This document shows, piece after piece, positions 33,248-41,551 of a stretch of 64,000 bases of DNA (its first letter is position 1; each line of letters opens with the position of its first letter). The stretch spans positions 1 through 64,000 of the forward strand of contig JANOPN010000071.1 in NCBI GenBank assembly GCA_031421855.1, written 5' to 3'. Below the pieces are notes generated by a model that searched no databases, was not told the origin of the DNA, and was given only the letters and a program-made list of their open reading frames with translations. This DNA is from JAAFHN01 sp031421855 (GTDB taxonomy: Bacteria; Pseudomonadota; Gammaproteobacteria; Burkholderiales; Burkholderiaceae_C). Position numbers and translations under genes: made by a program.

Positions 33248-34999
33248 TTGAATTTCTTTAACATCAGCACGGGCGCGGCGCTAGTTTTGGTTTGTTCGGC
33301 TTGGCTTTGGTTTGGCCCGGGCCATTTTTCGTCGGGTTTCGCGAAAATCGACACGTTCGGAGTTTGGATATGGGGCAGCCTACCGATGGCGTTAGCGTTA
33401 GCCTTACTGGTATTGTCAAAATTTGGCGTGTTACACAAGCTGTTTGGCAAAGCCTTGCGCGATTTTCAAAGCGGCAATAGCCTGAAAAGCAATCTCGATA
33501 TCGTCAATGCACGACTTTCCAAGTGGAACAAAGGCGCAAACCCATCCATTCGCAAAGCGGATGAACGGCTTGCGCTTTGGGGTGGGGAATCGTGGACGGC
33601 CGCTGGTTTTTTCCGCTGCTTGGCGGTGGCTTTGACATATCCACTCGCATTTTTTTGGGTGTACTGGTTGGCGACCGGCACGGGCACTTTGGGCGCGGCG
33701 ACTGTACTTCCTGTCGGTGTCAAGGCAGAGCATCGGTGGGCAATGACTCTCGCGACCATCGGATTTTTTGCTTGGGCATGGCTGTGCGCAGCATTTGCAT
33801 ATGGCAAGCAAAGGTCGATTGAGCCATTGAAAGCAATACCTTGGATGGGCCTGCGGTTGTCTAAATGGGCCGCGCGTGGAAACTATGCCGGTCTGGCTCT
33901 CGTTGCCTGGGTAGCATTTGTGGGGGGTTTCGCGGCCTTATCAGCAGCGATGGGCGCTGTCGTTTTAGCCGTAGGAATCGGCGTTGGGCTAACAGACGCC
34001 GCCGCCGCCCCTCTCGCTGTCGCTGCCGTTGTCGTTGTCGTCGTCGTTGGTGCTTTTGCTGGTGCTTTTGCTGGCGTTTTCGCCGGTTTTGCTTTTTTTG
34101 TCGCTGGCGCTGGCGCTGGCGTATTCGGTGGCGCTGTCGCGATCGGCGGCTCTCTTGGTGGCGCTGTCGCCGGCTTTTACGTTGTCGTTTACGCCGTCCT
34201 TATCGTTTTTGCGGTTTCGCAGCGTCGCGCTTTACCGGGCAGTTTCGTGTCCGTCGCTCGGGTTTTTGCGGCTTGGTTAGGCGTTGTCGCCTTGTCGGCA
34301 TGGCTGCTGCCCAAAATGCCGTCGCTAGGCGTACCTCTGGATACAAAAGCACTTTCTGCAGCGTCGCCTTCATTCATTTTTCTCTTGTTTTTCGGCTTTG
34401 CACCCCTGCTCAATGGCTTGAGCGATTGGCTGTCGGTCAACATCACCCGCAGCTTGCTACAGCGCTATTTACGACAAGCACCAAAAGGTGCCGTACAGGG
34501 TTGGCAGTTTCACCTAGCGGATATCGGCTCCGCACTGCTGCTGACCGTCGCACTTTACGCGACGATGCTGCTGGTGCTGTGGTGGATGCAGCATGTGGGC
34601 TGGCAGATCAGCGTCGTTGACATGCTCGAAGAGCTGCATAAAAACCCGTGGACGGGCAGCTCGCAATGGTTGCTACTTATGGCAATGACTAATTTGCTTC
34701 CCACGCTGTACCACCTGGGCCTTTGGATCGCGGCAAAGGCCTGGGCAAGAGATCCAAGCATTTGCAGCGACTTGCAAGATGCCATGGCAAAAATGGCAAC
34801 CAATACAAGCGCAGGCGTGCAATTGCCAGCGAGGGCGATGCTTTGCGGCGAAGGTGCTGCGCAGCTCTTTGTGCATGTGTTGAAAATTCAACCGTGGATT
34901 GAGCGCCTGCTTGTGTTTGGCTTCGCTGTGTTCGCGGTCGTTGCGTTTACGCAGGCTGTACCGAGCGCGGCGGGCGTGATGCTGGGTGTACTGCGCTGA
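33248..34999 (+). CDS. Large polytopic membrane protein of unknown function
   Basis: A 583-aa protein starting at TTG 33248 with GGAG 8 bases upstream; I do not recognise the family. It has roughly ten or more hydrophobic segments. The soluble stretch at 65-120 is polar (DFQSGNSLKSNLDIVNARLSK). The middle (about 250-310) is extremely rich in Ala, Gly, Val and Phe, built on short DNA repeats (VVVVVVVGAFAGAFAGVFAG). The C-terminal half has segments such as WLLLMAMTNLLPTLYHLGLW. A predicted role cannot be given. It is bracketed by inverted R2 repeats and next to an IS630 element, so it may be part of an acquired segment. Confidence 0.75.
   Translation: MNFFNISTGAALVLVCSAWLWFGPGHFSSGFAKIDTFGVWIWGSLPMALALALLVLSKFGVLHKLFGKALRDFQSGNSLKSNLDIVNARLSKWNKGANPSIRKADERLALWGGESWTAAGFFRCLAVALTYPLAFFWVYWLATGTGTLGAATVLPVGVKAEHRWAMTLATIGFFAWAWLCAAFAYGKQRSIEPLKAIPWMGLRLSKWAARGNYAGLALVAWVAFVGGFAALSAAMGAVVLAVGIGVGLTDAAAAPLAVAAVVVVVVVGAFAGAFAGVFAGFAFFVAGAGAGVFGGAVAIGGSLGGAVAGFYVVVYAVLIVFAVSQRRALPGSFVSVARVFAAWLGVVALSAWLLPKMPSLGVPLDTKALSAASPSFIFLLFFGFAPLLNGLSDWLSVNITRSLLQRYLRQAPKGAVQGWQFHLADIGSALLLTVALYATMLLVLWWMQHVGWQISVVDMLEELHKNPWTGSSQWLLLMAMTNLLPTLYHLGLWIAAKAWARDPSICSDLQDAMAKMATNTSAGVQLPARAMLCGEGAAQLFVHVLKIQPWIERLLVFGFAVFAVVAFTQAVPSAAGVMLGVLR
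34015..34096. repeat. Low-complexity tract with 12-bp tandem units
   Basis: 34015-34048 is a run of GTCGCT/GTCGTT-like hexamers. 34049-34096 has four 12-bp units of the form GGTGCTTTTGCT encoding Gly-Ala-Phe-Ala repeats. The tract lies in a membrane segment of the 33248-34999 gene and stays in frame. Confidence 0.7.
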
Positions 35000-35121
35000 T
35001 CCACGACGCGCGCGAAACACAGGGGTCAGATACCGGCTTGAAAGTCGACACATTTTTTGATTTATTTTTGGTGTTCAAAGAAGTACAGGCGAACGAAGTT
35101 GACCACCCCGAAGACCGCTCA

Positions 35122-35151
35122 TGCGATCTGGGGTCGTGCGATCTGGGGTCG
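35122..35151. repeat. Perfect 15-bp tandem duplication
   Basis: TGCGATCTGGGGTCG occurs twice head to tail (35122-35136 and 35137-35151) in the spacer after the membrane-protein gene. Confidence 0.8.
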
Positions 35152-35157
35152 GGTCTA

Positions 35158-35216
35158 AAATTTGAAGCGTGAGGCAAGAAATCTTCTAGCAACACGGCCT
35201 CTCAGGCTTCAAATTT
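35158..35216. repeat. Inverted repeat (possible hairpin)
   Basis: AAATTTGAAGC at the left end pairs with GCTTCAAATTT at the right end, with further pairing of GTGAG/CTCA and GGC/GCC, around a 20-nt loop. There is no T-run after it on the plus strand, so it is not a standard terminator. The rest of 35000-35340 holds only this, an A-rich tract with CAAAAA units (35241-35278) and no gene. Confidence 0.55.
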
Positions 35217-35342
35217 GAAACCCCGATTTATCGCTGAGCACAAAAAAAACAAACACAAAAACAAAAACAAAAACAAGCCAAGATTGCCGCCTTCGCGGCA
35301 AAGACGGGTTGGTGAGCGGACGTGGATCGCAGACACAAGATT

Positions 35343-35469
35343 AGTCAATATTCATAGCATCAAGCCGAATGAATACCATGACCACTGCACAAAAAGATAT
35401 CAAAAAAGACCTCAAATCCTCTTCAGGGCTCTCTGCGCCCTCTGCGCCTCAGCGTTGAACTGCACCCAA
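35343..35469 (+). repeat. Composite repeat R2 (right copy), containing R1 copy 13
   Basis: R1 part at 35348-35408 (ATAGCATCAAGCC, GAATGAATACC, TGACCA). Then comes CTCTGCGCCCTCTGCG and finally CGTTGAACTGCACCCAACC. It is inverted relative to the copy at 33011-33130. It ends 8 bp from the amylase stop codon. Confidence 0.75.
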
Positions 35470-35477
35470 CCACAAAA

Positions 35478-37178
35478 TCAGTTCCCGATCACCCAAACGC
35501 CGCCTGGGGCGATGCCGCTGAGTAGGCGGCCTTTTTCGTCGGCTTTGACGCTTGCTTGGCCTTTGGGCCACAGGACTTGCCAGGTGCTGTTGGGGGGGAG
35601 GTCGTTGAGTGATGTGGCGTCTGCGCTTTGGCCCGTGTTGATGGCGATCCAGGTGGTGTCTGCGCCTGCAACTCGTTTGAAGCTGAGGACTGCACCGGTG
35701 ACGCCGGGGGACTCGTAGCTGCCGCTGGTGAGTGAGGGGCGGCTGGCGCGCAGGGCGAGTAGGCCTTGGTAGTGGGCGAGCAGGCCCGAGGGGTCGGCGC
35801 TTTGGGCGGCGACGTTTTGGGTGGCGGCGTTGGCTGAGAGCGCTCGAAAGGGCGCGCCAGTTGTGAACCCGGCTCGGTTGGGGTCGGCGGTCCAGCTCAT
35901 TGGGGTGCGCAGTTTGAAGTCGCCACCGAGGTTGGCTGCACCGTTCATGCCAATTTCTTCACCATAGTAGATGAACGGCACGCCGGGTTGCAAGAGCATG
36001 AGGGCAGCCGCGATGCGGTTTTGGGCGAGGTTGCCGCCCAGTTGGTCCGACAACCTTTGGCCGGCAAATGCGTCGTGGTTGGACAAAAAGGTGGCCATGC
36101 GGTCGGGTGATTTGCCCAGACCCGGCACAGGATACTGGGCGACGCGAGCCAAGGCGCTGGCATCACCCTTGGCTGCCAAGATGAGCTGGCCGTTGTGGGC
36201 AAAAGCAAACGCGCTGGCGCAGGAGTTGGCTGCGGCAAACGCCAAGGGCGCGCCAGGGCCTTCGCAGACGATGTAGCGGTTGGCATACGAGTCAGTGAGT
36301 GCTCGCACTTCGGCCATGACTGCGTGGTTCTCGGTTTGGTTGTCCCACGCGGCCGGGCCGTTTTCGATCAAGTGCCCGACGGCGTCGAACCGAAAGCCGT
36401 CAACACCCCGGTTGAGCCAAAACCGCATGTTGCTCAGGTGCCAATTCATGACGGTGCGACTGCGCAGGTTGAAGTCGGGCATTTGGGTTGAAAACGGGCC
36501 AAAAAATGCTTGGTCGCCAATTTGCAGGCTGGCCCGACGCCACGGGTCGCCGCCGTAGATGCTCCAACCCGTGGGTTTTGGGTTTTGCCACAGGTACCAG
36601 TCGCGATTGGGGCTGGCGGGGTCGATTGAGTTTTGAAACGCGGGGTGGGCGGTGGCGCTGTGGTTGATGACGTAGTCGATGATGACGCCCAGACCGCGAG
36701 CGTGGGCTTGGGCGAGCAACTCGTCCATGTCGGCCAGGCTGCCGTAGTCGGTCTCGATGCCTCGGTAGTCTTTGACGGCGTAGCCGTGGTCGCGGTCTTC
36801 GCTTGCGTTGACGGGCATGAGCCAGATGCCGCCTACGCCCAAAGCCTTGATGTAGTCCAGCCGGGAGATCAAGCCTTTGAGGTCACCGATGCCGTCGCCA
36901 TTGCTGTCTTGGTAGCCGCGCACATAAATTTGAAGCATGCCGCGCTGCGCCCAATTGGGTTTGAGGGTGCTGCCGGGGTCAGATTTGGCTATTGTCGTGG
37001 CGTCGAATGTGACCTGTGCGGGGGCGACTGGCGCTGGCGGTTGGCTGGTTATTGGGGGCGGATTGGTTTGAGCGCCGGCGCTGCCGCCCGAGCCGCCGCA
37101 AGCCGCTAAGGCTAAGCATGTCGAGAGCAAAAACGGTGTGATGGCCCGGCGGGGCTTGAAGGGGGCGCTGAATGGCAT
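35478..37178 (-). CDS. GH13 alpha-amylase, lipoprotein
   Basis: A 566-aa glycoside hydrolase family 13 enzyme with a lipoprotein signal (lipobox LALAAC, Cys about 28) and a Gly/Ser/Pro-rich linker to about residue 55. The barrel shows GYQDSNGDGIGDLKGLISRLDYI, the conserved DYVINHSA, nucleophile Asp in DGFRFDAVG (about 264), acid/base Glu in VCEGPG (about 303) and the third acid in SNHDAF (about 363). It would cut alpha-1,4-glucans at the cell envelope. The ATG at 37178 has AGGAG upstream. It is the last gene of the leftward glycan operon, 106 bp after pullulanase with an R1 copy between. Confidence 0.92.
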   Translation of the reverse strand: MPFSAPFKPRRAITPFLLSTCLALAACGGSGGSAGAQTNPPPITSQPPAPVAPAQVTFDATTIAKSDPGSTLKPNWAQRGMLQIYVRGYQDSNGDGIGDLKGLISRLDYIKALGVGGIWLMPVNASEDRDHGYAVKDYRGIETDYGSLADMDELLAQAHARGLGVIIDYVINHSATAHPAFQNSIDPASPNRDWYLWQNPKPTGWSIYGGDPWRRASLQIGDQAFFGPFSTQMPDFNLRSRTVMNWHLSNMRFWLNRGVDGFRFDAVGHLIENGPAAWDNQTENHAVMAEVRALTDSYANRYIVCEGPGAPLAFAAANSCASAFAFAHNGQLILAAKGDASALARVAQYPVPGLGKSPDRMATFLSNHDAFAGQRLSDQLGGNLAQNRIAAALMLLQPGVPFIYYGEEIGMNGAANLGGDFKLRTPMSWTADPNRAGFTTGAPFRALSANAATQNVAAQSADPSGLLAHYQGLLALRASRPSLTSGSYESPGVTGAVLSFKRVAGADTTWIAINTGQSADATSLNDLPPNSTWQVLWPKGQASVKADEKGRLLSGIAPGGVWVIGN

Positions 37179-37202
37179 GGGGGCTCCTGAGGTACGAATT
37201 CG

Positions 37203-37252
37203 CAAAAATAATAGCAACGAAGTGAATGAATCCGGTGACCAAGTGGTTATTT
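37203..37252 (+). repeat. Dispersed repeat R1, copy 14
   Basis: CAAAAATAATAGCAACG, GTGAATGAATCC, GGTGACCAAGTGG and TTATTTG. Lies in the pullulanase-amylase intergenic gap. Confidence 0.85.
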
Positions 37253-37284
37253 GTACGTAAAAAGATCGAACGGGAGTGAAAAAC

Positions 37285-40161
37285 TCACTCCTGGACCCAA
37301 ACGACTGCGCTGCGCGCGGGAACGGTGAGGTTGCCGCTTGCGGCGTCGAACTGCGCGGTTGCGGCGGCGCGGCGGTCAGCGGCGTTGGCGCTGCGGTGAA
37401 CGGGGTGCAACACGAGCGGCTGGCCCTTCAAGCTGGGTAGGCTGATGCGCTGCGGCGCGGGGTCGGCATTGATGGCGTAGACGATGCGGGCGAAATTAGC
37501 GCCTGCAAACCCTTGACCATCGAGTTCGGCGACGACGACGGAGCCGATTTGAGCGGGCCCGGTGTTGTGAAATTGGAGCCGCTGGGTCACGTCTTGCGCG
37601 CGCTTCATGCGAAAAAGCGTGGAGCTGGCGCGGATTTTGAGTAAATCGAGCGTGGCATCGCGGGTGAACCGGATGTCTTGTGGCCGAGGTTTGATGAGCG
37701 GATTGGCTAAAACTGGGCGCATCACCGACCAATTGTTGCCATTGTCTTGTTCGGGCGGCAGTCCGGTGGCGAAGTAGTTGTCGTTCAACGTCCAGTCGAT
37801 GCGGTTGAACCAGTCGCCCGAGTCGTAGGAGTTGCGGTCAAGCGATTTGCTTCGAAGCGTCTCAACGCCGGCATGAAAGTAGGCCACACCTTGACTGAGT
37901 GCGGTGACCGCGATGCCAACCACCTGGGCCCGGGCGCGGTCTTCGGGTAAGGTGCCGGCCGGGAGTTTGAAGGCGTTGATGTCAAATAGGCTGGGGTTGT
38001 CGTGGTTATCGACGTAGTTGACGACTTCACCGGGTTGGCTGGCATAACCTGCGGGCGAGTCGCCGTAGCGAATTTGGGCCAACGTTTGGGTCGCGCCTTG
38101 GTGGGTGGTGAATGCATAGCCGCTTAAGCTGCCGGCCAGGCCCACGCGAACCATGTCGGCGCTGCGGGCCAAATCAGCCGCAGTTGTGGTGAGCACGGCT
38201 CGGGCTTGGGTGGTGGGGTCAACGTGCAAACCATTGGCCCAACCTTGTTTGGCGAGCAGTTGCTCGCCGTTGTCGCTCCAGCCGCCGCCGCGAACGGCGT
38301 CGCGGGTTCGGTCGCTGAAGGTGCCGATGCCGCTGCCATTGAGCGACAGCTGCGAGGCCTGCACGAATCGCGCACTGTTCTCGACCTCGCCGAAGTTCCA
38401 ACCCTCACCGATGAGCTGAACCTCGCGGCCGGCAACGCGGTTGAGGCGGTCGCGCAAGCGCTCCATCACGGCGCGGGGTTGGTGGCCCATGAGGTCAAAA
38501 CGAAAGCTCTGGACACCGTGGTGCTTGACCCAGACCTCAGCAGAGTCAAGCATCAGCTTGGCCATCATCGCGTGCTCGGTCGCGGTGTTCGCACAGCAAG
38601 TGCTGGTCTCGACCCCGCCCACAGCGTTCAAGCGCTGGTAATAGTTGGGAACGATGCGGTCCAGCACCGATTTGTCATCTTGGCCCGAGGCGGGGGTGTG
38701 GTTGTAGACCACATCCATGCCCACTCGCATGCCAATGGCATTGATCGCCATGATCATTTGGCGCATTTCCAGGATTCGGGCCGCTGGGTCGTCGGCAAGG
38801 CTTGCGTAGCTGCCCTCGGGTGCTGTGTAGTGCAAGGGGTCGTAGCCCCAGTTGAAGCAGTCTTTTTCGCGCACGGCCGCCACGGCGGCTTGGGGCACGG
38901 TGGAGGTTGGGCTGTCGACCACCGAGATGCCTGGCGACACGCAGCCCTGCTCGGGGATGCTCGAAATGTCAAAAATAGGCAAAAGATGCACGTCGGTCAT
39001 GCCTGCATCAGACAAGGCTTTCAGGTGACGCATGCCATTGGACTGCGCTTGGGTGAACGCGCCAAACTTGCCGCGCAGCGCCTCGGGCACGCTGGGGTCG
39101 TTGGCCGAGAAGTCGCGCACATGCAGCTCGTAAATCACCATGTCGGTGTTGGCTTTGACCCGATCAGCTGCGCCGCTTGCGTTGCGCTGTGCCCAACCCT
39201 TGGGAGCCAAGCGTGGATCGTTCAAGTCAATGATTGCGCTGCGCTTGGAGTTGGCGTTCAGGCTCAGCGAATAGGGGTCGGTGACGCGGTTGCGAACCCA
39301 ACCCAAACCGGGCACCCACACGTCGACCAAATAGGTGTAATTGTGGGTGACGGCCGGTATCGCGCCCGTTGCTGACTCGGGTAGTTTGACTGAAGTCGCC
39401 CACACGCCAGATGCGCGGTCGCGGGACAAAGCGTGAACGCCATTGGCGGCACCGCCTGATGCGGGGTACAAGCAAACGCTGACTTGAGACGCCGTGGGCG
39501 CCCATAATTTGAATTGCGCGGCGCTACCTTGGCCCGTGGCGAGCAGATTGGCACCCAATGCTGCGCCAACAGCGGTCTTCGCGTGAAGCGCGTCGAGCGC
39601 CCTGGCGGTTTGGGTTTCGGTGTGGCGAATCACGCCGCCCTTTGAGTCAATCGCCAACAGAACCAATTGACCTTGGTGCAATGCGCGGATTTGCGGTGCA
39701 GACAAACCGGACAGGCGCAGCGCCGGAGTTTGGGTCGCGCCGCCAAAGCGCGCGACCCAAGGCGCATGGGCAGCAGCTTGGCTCGCGGCGGCAGACGAGT
39801 CGACCGCGAGCGCATGGATTGTTTCAGCACCGGTGATGCGATTACCCCGCAAGCTGATGCCGCCACGCTGGCTGTGGGCCAGCACGTATCGGTGAACTGG
39901 CCCAGACGGGTCGGCGGCCGGCAGTGGCCATTGCAGCAAGGTGTCTGTCAGCCAAATGCCACGGGCTTGTGGCTTGTCTGAACCCGGTTTCGCAGTCGGC
40001 ATGAGGCTTGCGCGCAAGACCTGCGTGGACTTAAGCGCGTTACACGCCGCAAGCTTGCCTGCGCTTGCAGGCGGTGCTGCACCAGCTGCACCAGCTGCGC
40101 TAACAAGCACCGCAAATGCGGCTGAGAACCCAAACCTGATGCCGATTGCTGTCAATTTCAT
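37285..40161 (-). CDS. pulA: Secreted pullulanase-type alpha-1,6-glucosidase
   Basis: A 958-aa GH13 debranching enzyme. A signal peptide (MKLTAIGIRFGFSAAFAVLV, AAGA region) is followed by N-terminal carbohydrate-binding/beta-sandwich parts and a barrel with DVVYNHTPASGQDD. The nucleophile Asp is in FRFDLMGHQP (about 555), Glu in IGEGWNFGE (about 587) and the third Asp in NYVDNHDNPS (about 717). It would split alpha-1,6 branches of pullulan, starch or glycogen outside the cytoplasm. The ATG at 40161 with GAGGA upstream is preferred over longer readings that overlap the MATE gene. It is 34 bp after that gene. Confidence 0.92.
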   Translation of the reverse strand: MKLTAIGIRFGFSAAFAVLVSAAGAAGAAPPASAGKLAACNALKSTQVLRASLMPTAKPGSDKPQARGIWLTDTLLQWPLPAADPSGPVHRYVLAHSQRGGISLRGNRITGAETIHALAVDSSAAASQAAAHAPWVARFGGATQTPALRLSGLSAPQIRALHQGQLVLLAIDSKGGVIRHTETQTARALDALHAKTAVGAALGANLLATGQGSAAQFKLWAPTASQVSVCLYPASGGAANGVHALSRDRASGVWATSVKLPESATGAIPAVTHNYTYLVDVWVPGLGWVRNRVTDPYSLSLNANSKRSAIIDLNDPRLAPKGWAQRNASGAADRVKANTDMVIYELHVRDFSANDPSVPEALRGKFGAFTQAQSNGMRHLKALSDAGMTDVHLLPIFDISSIPEQGCVSPGISVVDSPTSTVPQAAVAAVREKDCFNWGYDPLHYTAPEGSYASLADDPAARILEMRQMIMAINAIGMRVGMDVVYNHTPASGQDDKSVLDRIVPNYYQRLNAVGGVETSTCCANTATEHAMMAKLMLDSAEVWVKHHGVQSFRFDLMGHQPRAVMERLRDRLNRVAGREVQLIGEGWNFGEVENSARFVQASQLSLNGSGIGTFSDRTRDAVRGGGWSDNGEQLLAKQGWANGLHVDPTTQARAVLTTTAADLARSADMVRVGLAGSLSGYAFTTHQGATQTLAQIRYGDSPAGYASQPGEVVNYVDNHDNPSLFDINAFKLPAGTLPEDRARAQVVGIAVTALSQGVAYFHAGVETLRSKSLDRNSYDSGDWFNRIDWTLNDNYFATGLPPEQDNGNNWSVMRPVLANPLIKPRPQDIRFTRDATLDLLKIRASSTLFRMKRAQDVTQRLQFHNTGPAQIGSVVVAELDGQGFAGANFARIVYAINADPAPQRISLPSLKGQPLVLHPVHRSANAADRRAAATAQFDAASGNLTVPARSAVVWVQE

Positions 40162-40195
40162 GTGCGAATCCTCAAAAATACGACCCGATGCCTGC

Positions 40196-41536
40196 TCAGG
40201 CAAGCGCTTGAGTGGGTGGTGCGAGTTGACGTCGAAGCCGTCTAGCGTGGCCAGTCCATCCCAACGATTGCCAGCGCCAGGCCATGATTGCGCCGCGCAA
40301 GGTCTCGTCAGCAATCAAGGCGAGCCAAACGCCTTTCAAGCCCCAACCCAAGCCCACGCCAAGCAACCACGACCCACCCGCCATTACCACCAACATGCTG
40401 AGCGAGCCGACCAGCACCGGAAACCGCGCGTCACCCGCCCCGCGCAACGCGTTGATCACGACGACATTGCAAGTGCGCCCTGGCTCCAGCATCACGGCAA
40501 GCCAAACCAGCGGCACGCCTGCCTCTAAAACCGTGGGGTCGCTGGTGAATTGCCGCATGGTCCACGGTGCAAACGTGGCGTTCACCACGGCAATGCCCAT
40601 CGACAGCGCCATGGCCAGCCAAAACACACGCCGCACCAAGCGGTTGGCTTCGCGAAAATGCCCGGAGCCGATCAGGTGGCCTACAACGATTTCGCACGCA
40701 AAACCCATTGCCACCGTAGCCAGCACCACGGCGGTGATGAGTTGCTGTGCGTAACTGTGAGCCGCGAGCGAGGCAGTGCCCAAACCTGCCACCACAGTCA
40801 CAGCCGCCAGCATAGCGATGCGATACGCGATGGTCTCAGCGGCACCCGGCAAGCCAATGGCCAATGCCGAGCGCAACAAATCGCCACGCCAAACCCACCA
40901 GTCGCTCAGCCGAAGTTGAATGCCCAAACGAAGCCGCCACAGTTTGAGCTGCAACGCCATGGCAAGAGCGCGACTGAGCAAGAGCGCAGCACCAAACCCG
41001 GCCAAGCCCATGACAGGCATGAGCAACCAGCTACCCAGCAAATGGCTGGCGTGCATGGCCAAGCTCACCCACATGGCATCGCGACCGTGCAAATTGGCTC
41101 GCAAGCTTGAACCCAAGCCCGCGCAGTAGCCATCAAGCACCAAGCCCAAGGCCAGCCACTGCAGCAACTCGGTACTCGCGTCTTGCACACTTGCACTGGT
41201 ACCCAAAGCCAGCAACAAATATGGGGCGCACGCGCCCATGACAACTGCCAGCAACAAGCCCACGCGAGTAGTCGCCCCCATCGCTGCCAGCGCGGTCGCC
41301 CTTGCCCGATCAAGATTTTGCGCGCCGACAGCTTGTGTGATGACGACACTCACGCCCATGTTGACCACCCGAAACAACAAAGCCGCCGTCCCTACAATTT
41401 GATTGGTGAGCGCAAAACCCGCCGCTGCGTCGTCACCCTGGCGCGATGCCAACCACAGCCCCGCCAAGCCCAGCGCGAAACCCAAGAGCAGCTCGGCCAT
41501 CAAGGGCCAGAGCACCGCGCCGAGCTTGACCTTCAC
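40196..41536 (-). CDS. MATE-family transporter inside the glycan operon
   Basis: A 446-aa inner-membrane protein with about twelve hydrophobic helices in two related halves (VVITQAVGAQNLDRAR; EIVVGHLIGSGHFREANRLVR), typical of the MATE family of cation-driven exporters. It lies 15 bp after malQ and 34 bp before pulA on the same strand, so it is cotranscribed with glycan genes. MATE proteins usually export drugs or metabolites; a role here is not evident and could be export of a sugar-linked by-product. Confidence 0.87.
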   Translation of the reverse strand: MKVKLGAVLWPLMAELLLGFALGLAGLWLASRQGDDAAAGFALTNQIVGTAALLFRVVNMGVSVVITQAVGAQNLDRARATALAAMGATTRVGLLLAVVMGACAPYLLLALGTSASVQDASTELLQWLALGLVLDGYCAGLGSSLRANLHGRDAMWVSLAMHASHLLGSWLLMPVMGLAGFGAALLLSRALAMALQLKLWRLRLGIQLRLSDWWVWRGDLLRSALAIGLPGAAETIAYRIAMLAAVTVVAGLGTASLAAHSYAQQLITAVVLATVAMGFACEIVVGHLIGSGHFREANRLVRRVFWLAMALSMGIAVVNATFAPWTMRQFTSDPTVLEAGVPLVWLAVMLEPGRTCNVVVINALRGAGDARFPVLVGSLSMLVVMAGGSWLLGVGLGWGLKGVWLALIADETLRGAIMAWRWQSLGWTGHARRLRRQLAPPTQALA

Positions 41537-41551
41537 GTCCCGGCCAATCGG

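Noticed and set aside
35158..35216. Rho-independent terminator after the unknown membrane protein
   Set aside because: The stem is AT-rich at its base with a 20-nt loop and no following T-run, so it is listed only as an inverted repeat.
38206..39375. 389-codon open frame antisense to pulA
   Set aside because: Shadow of pullulanase; no signal, motif or ribosome site.
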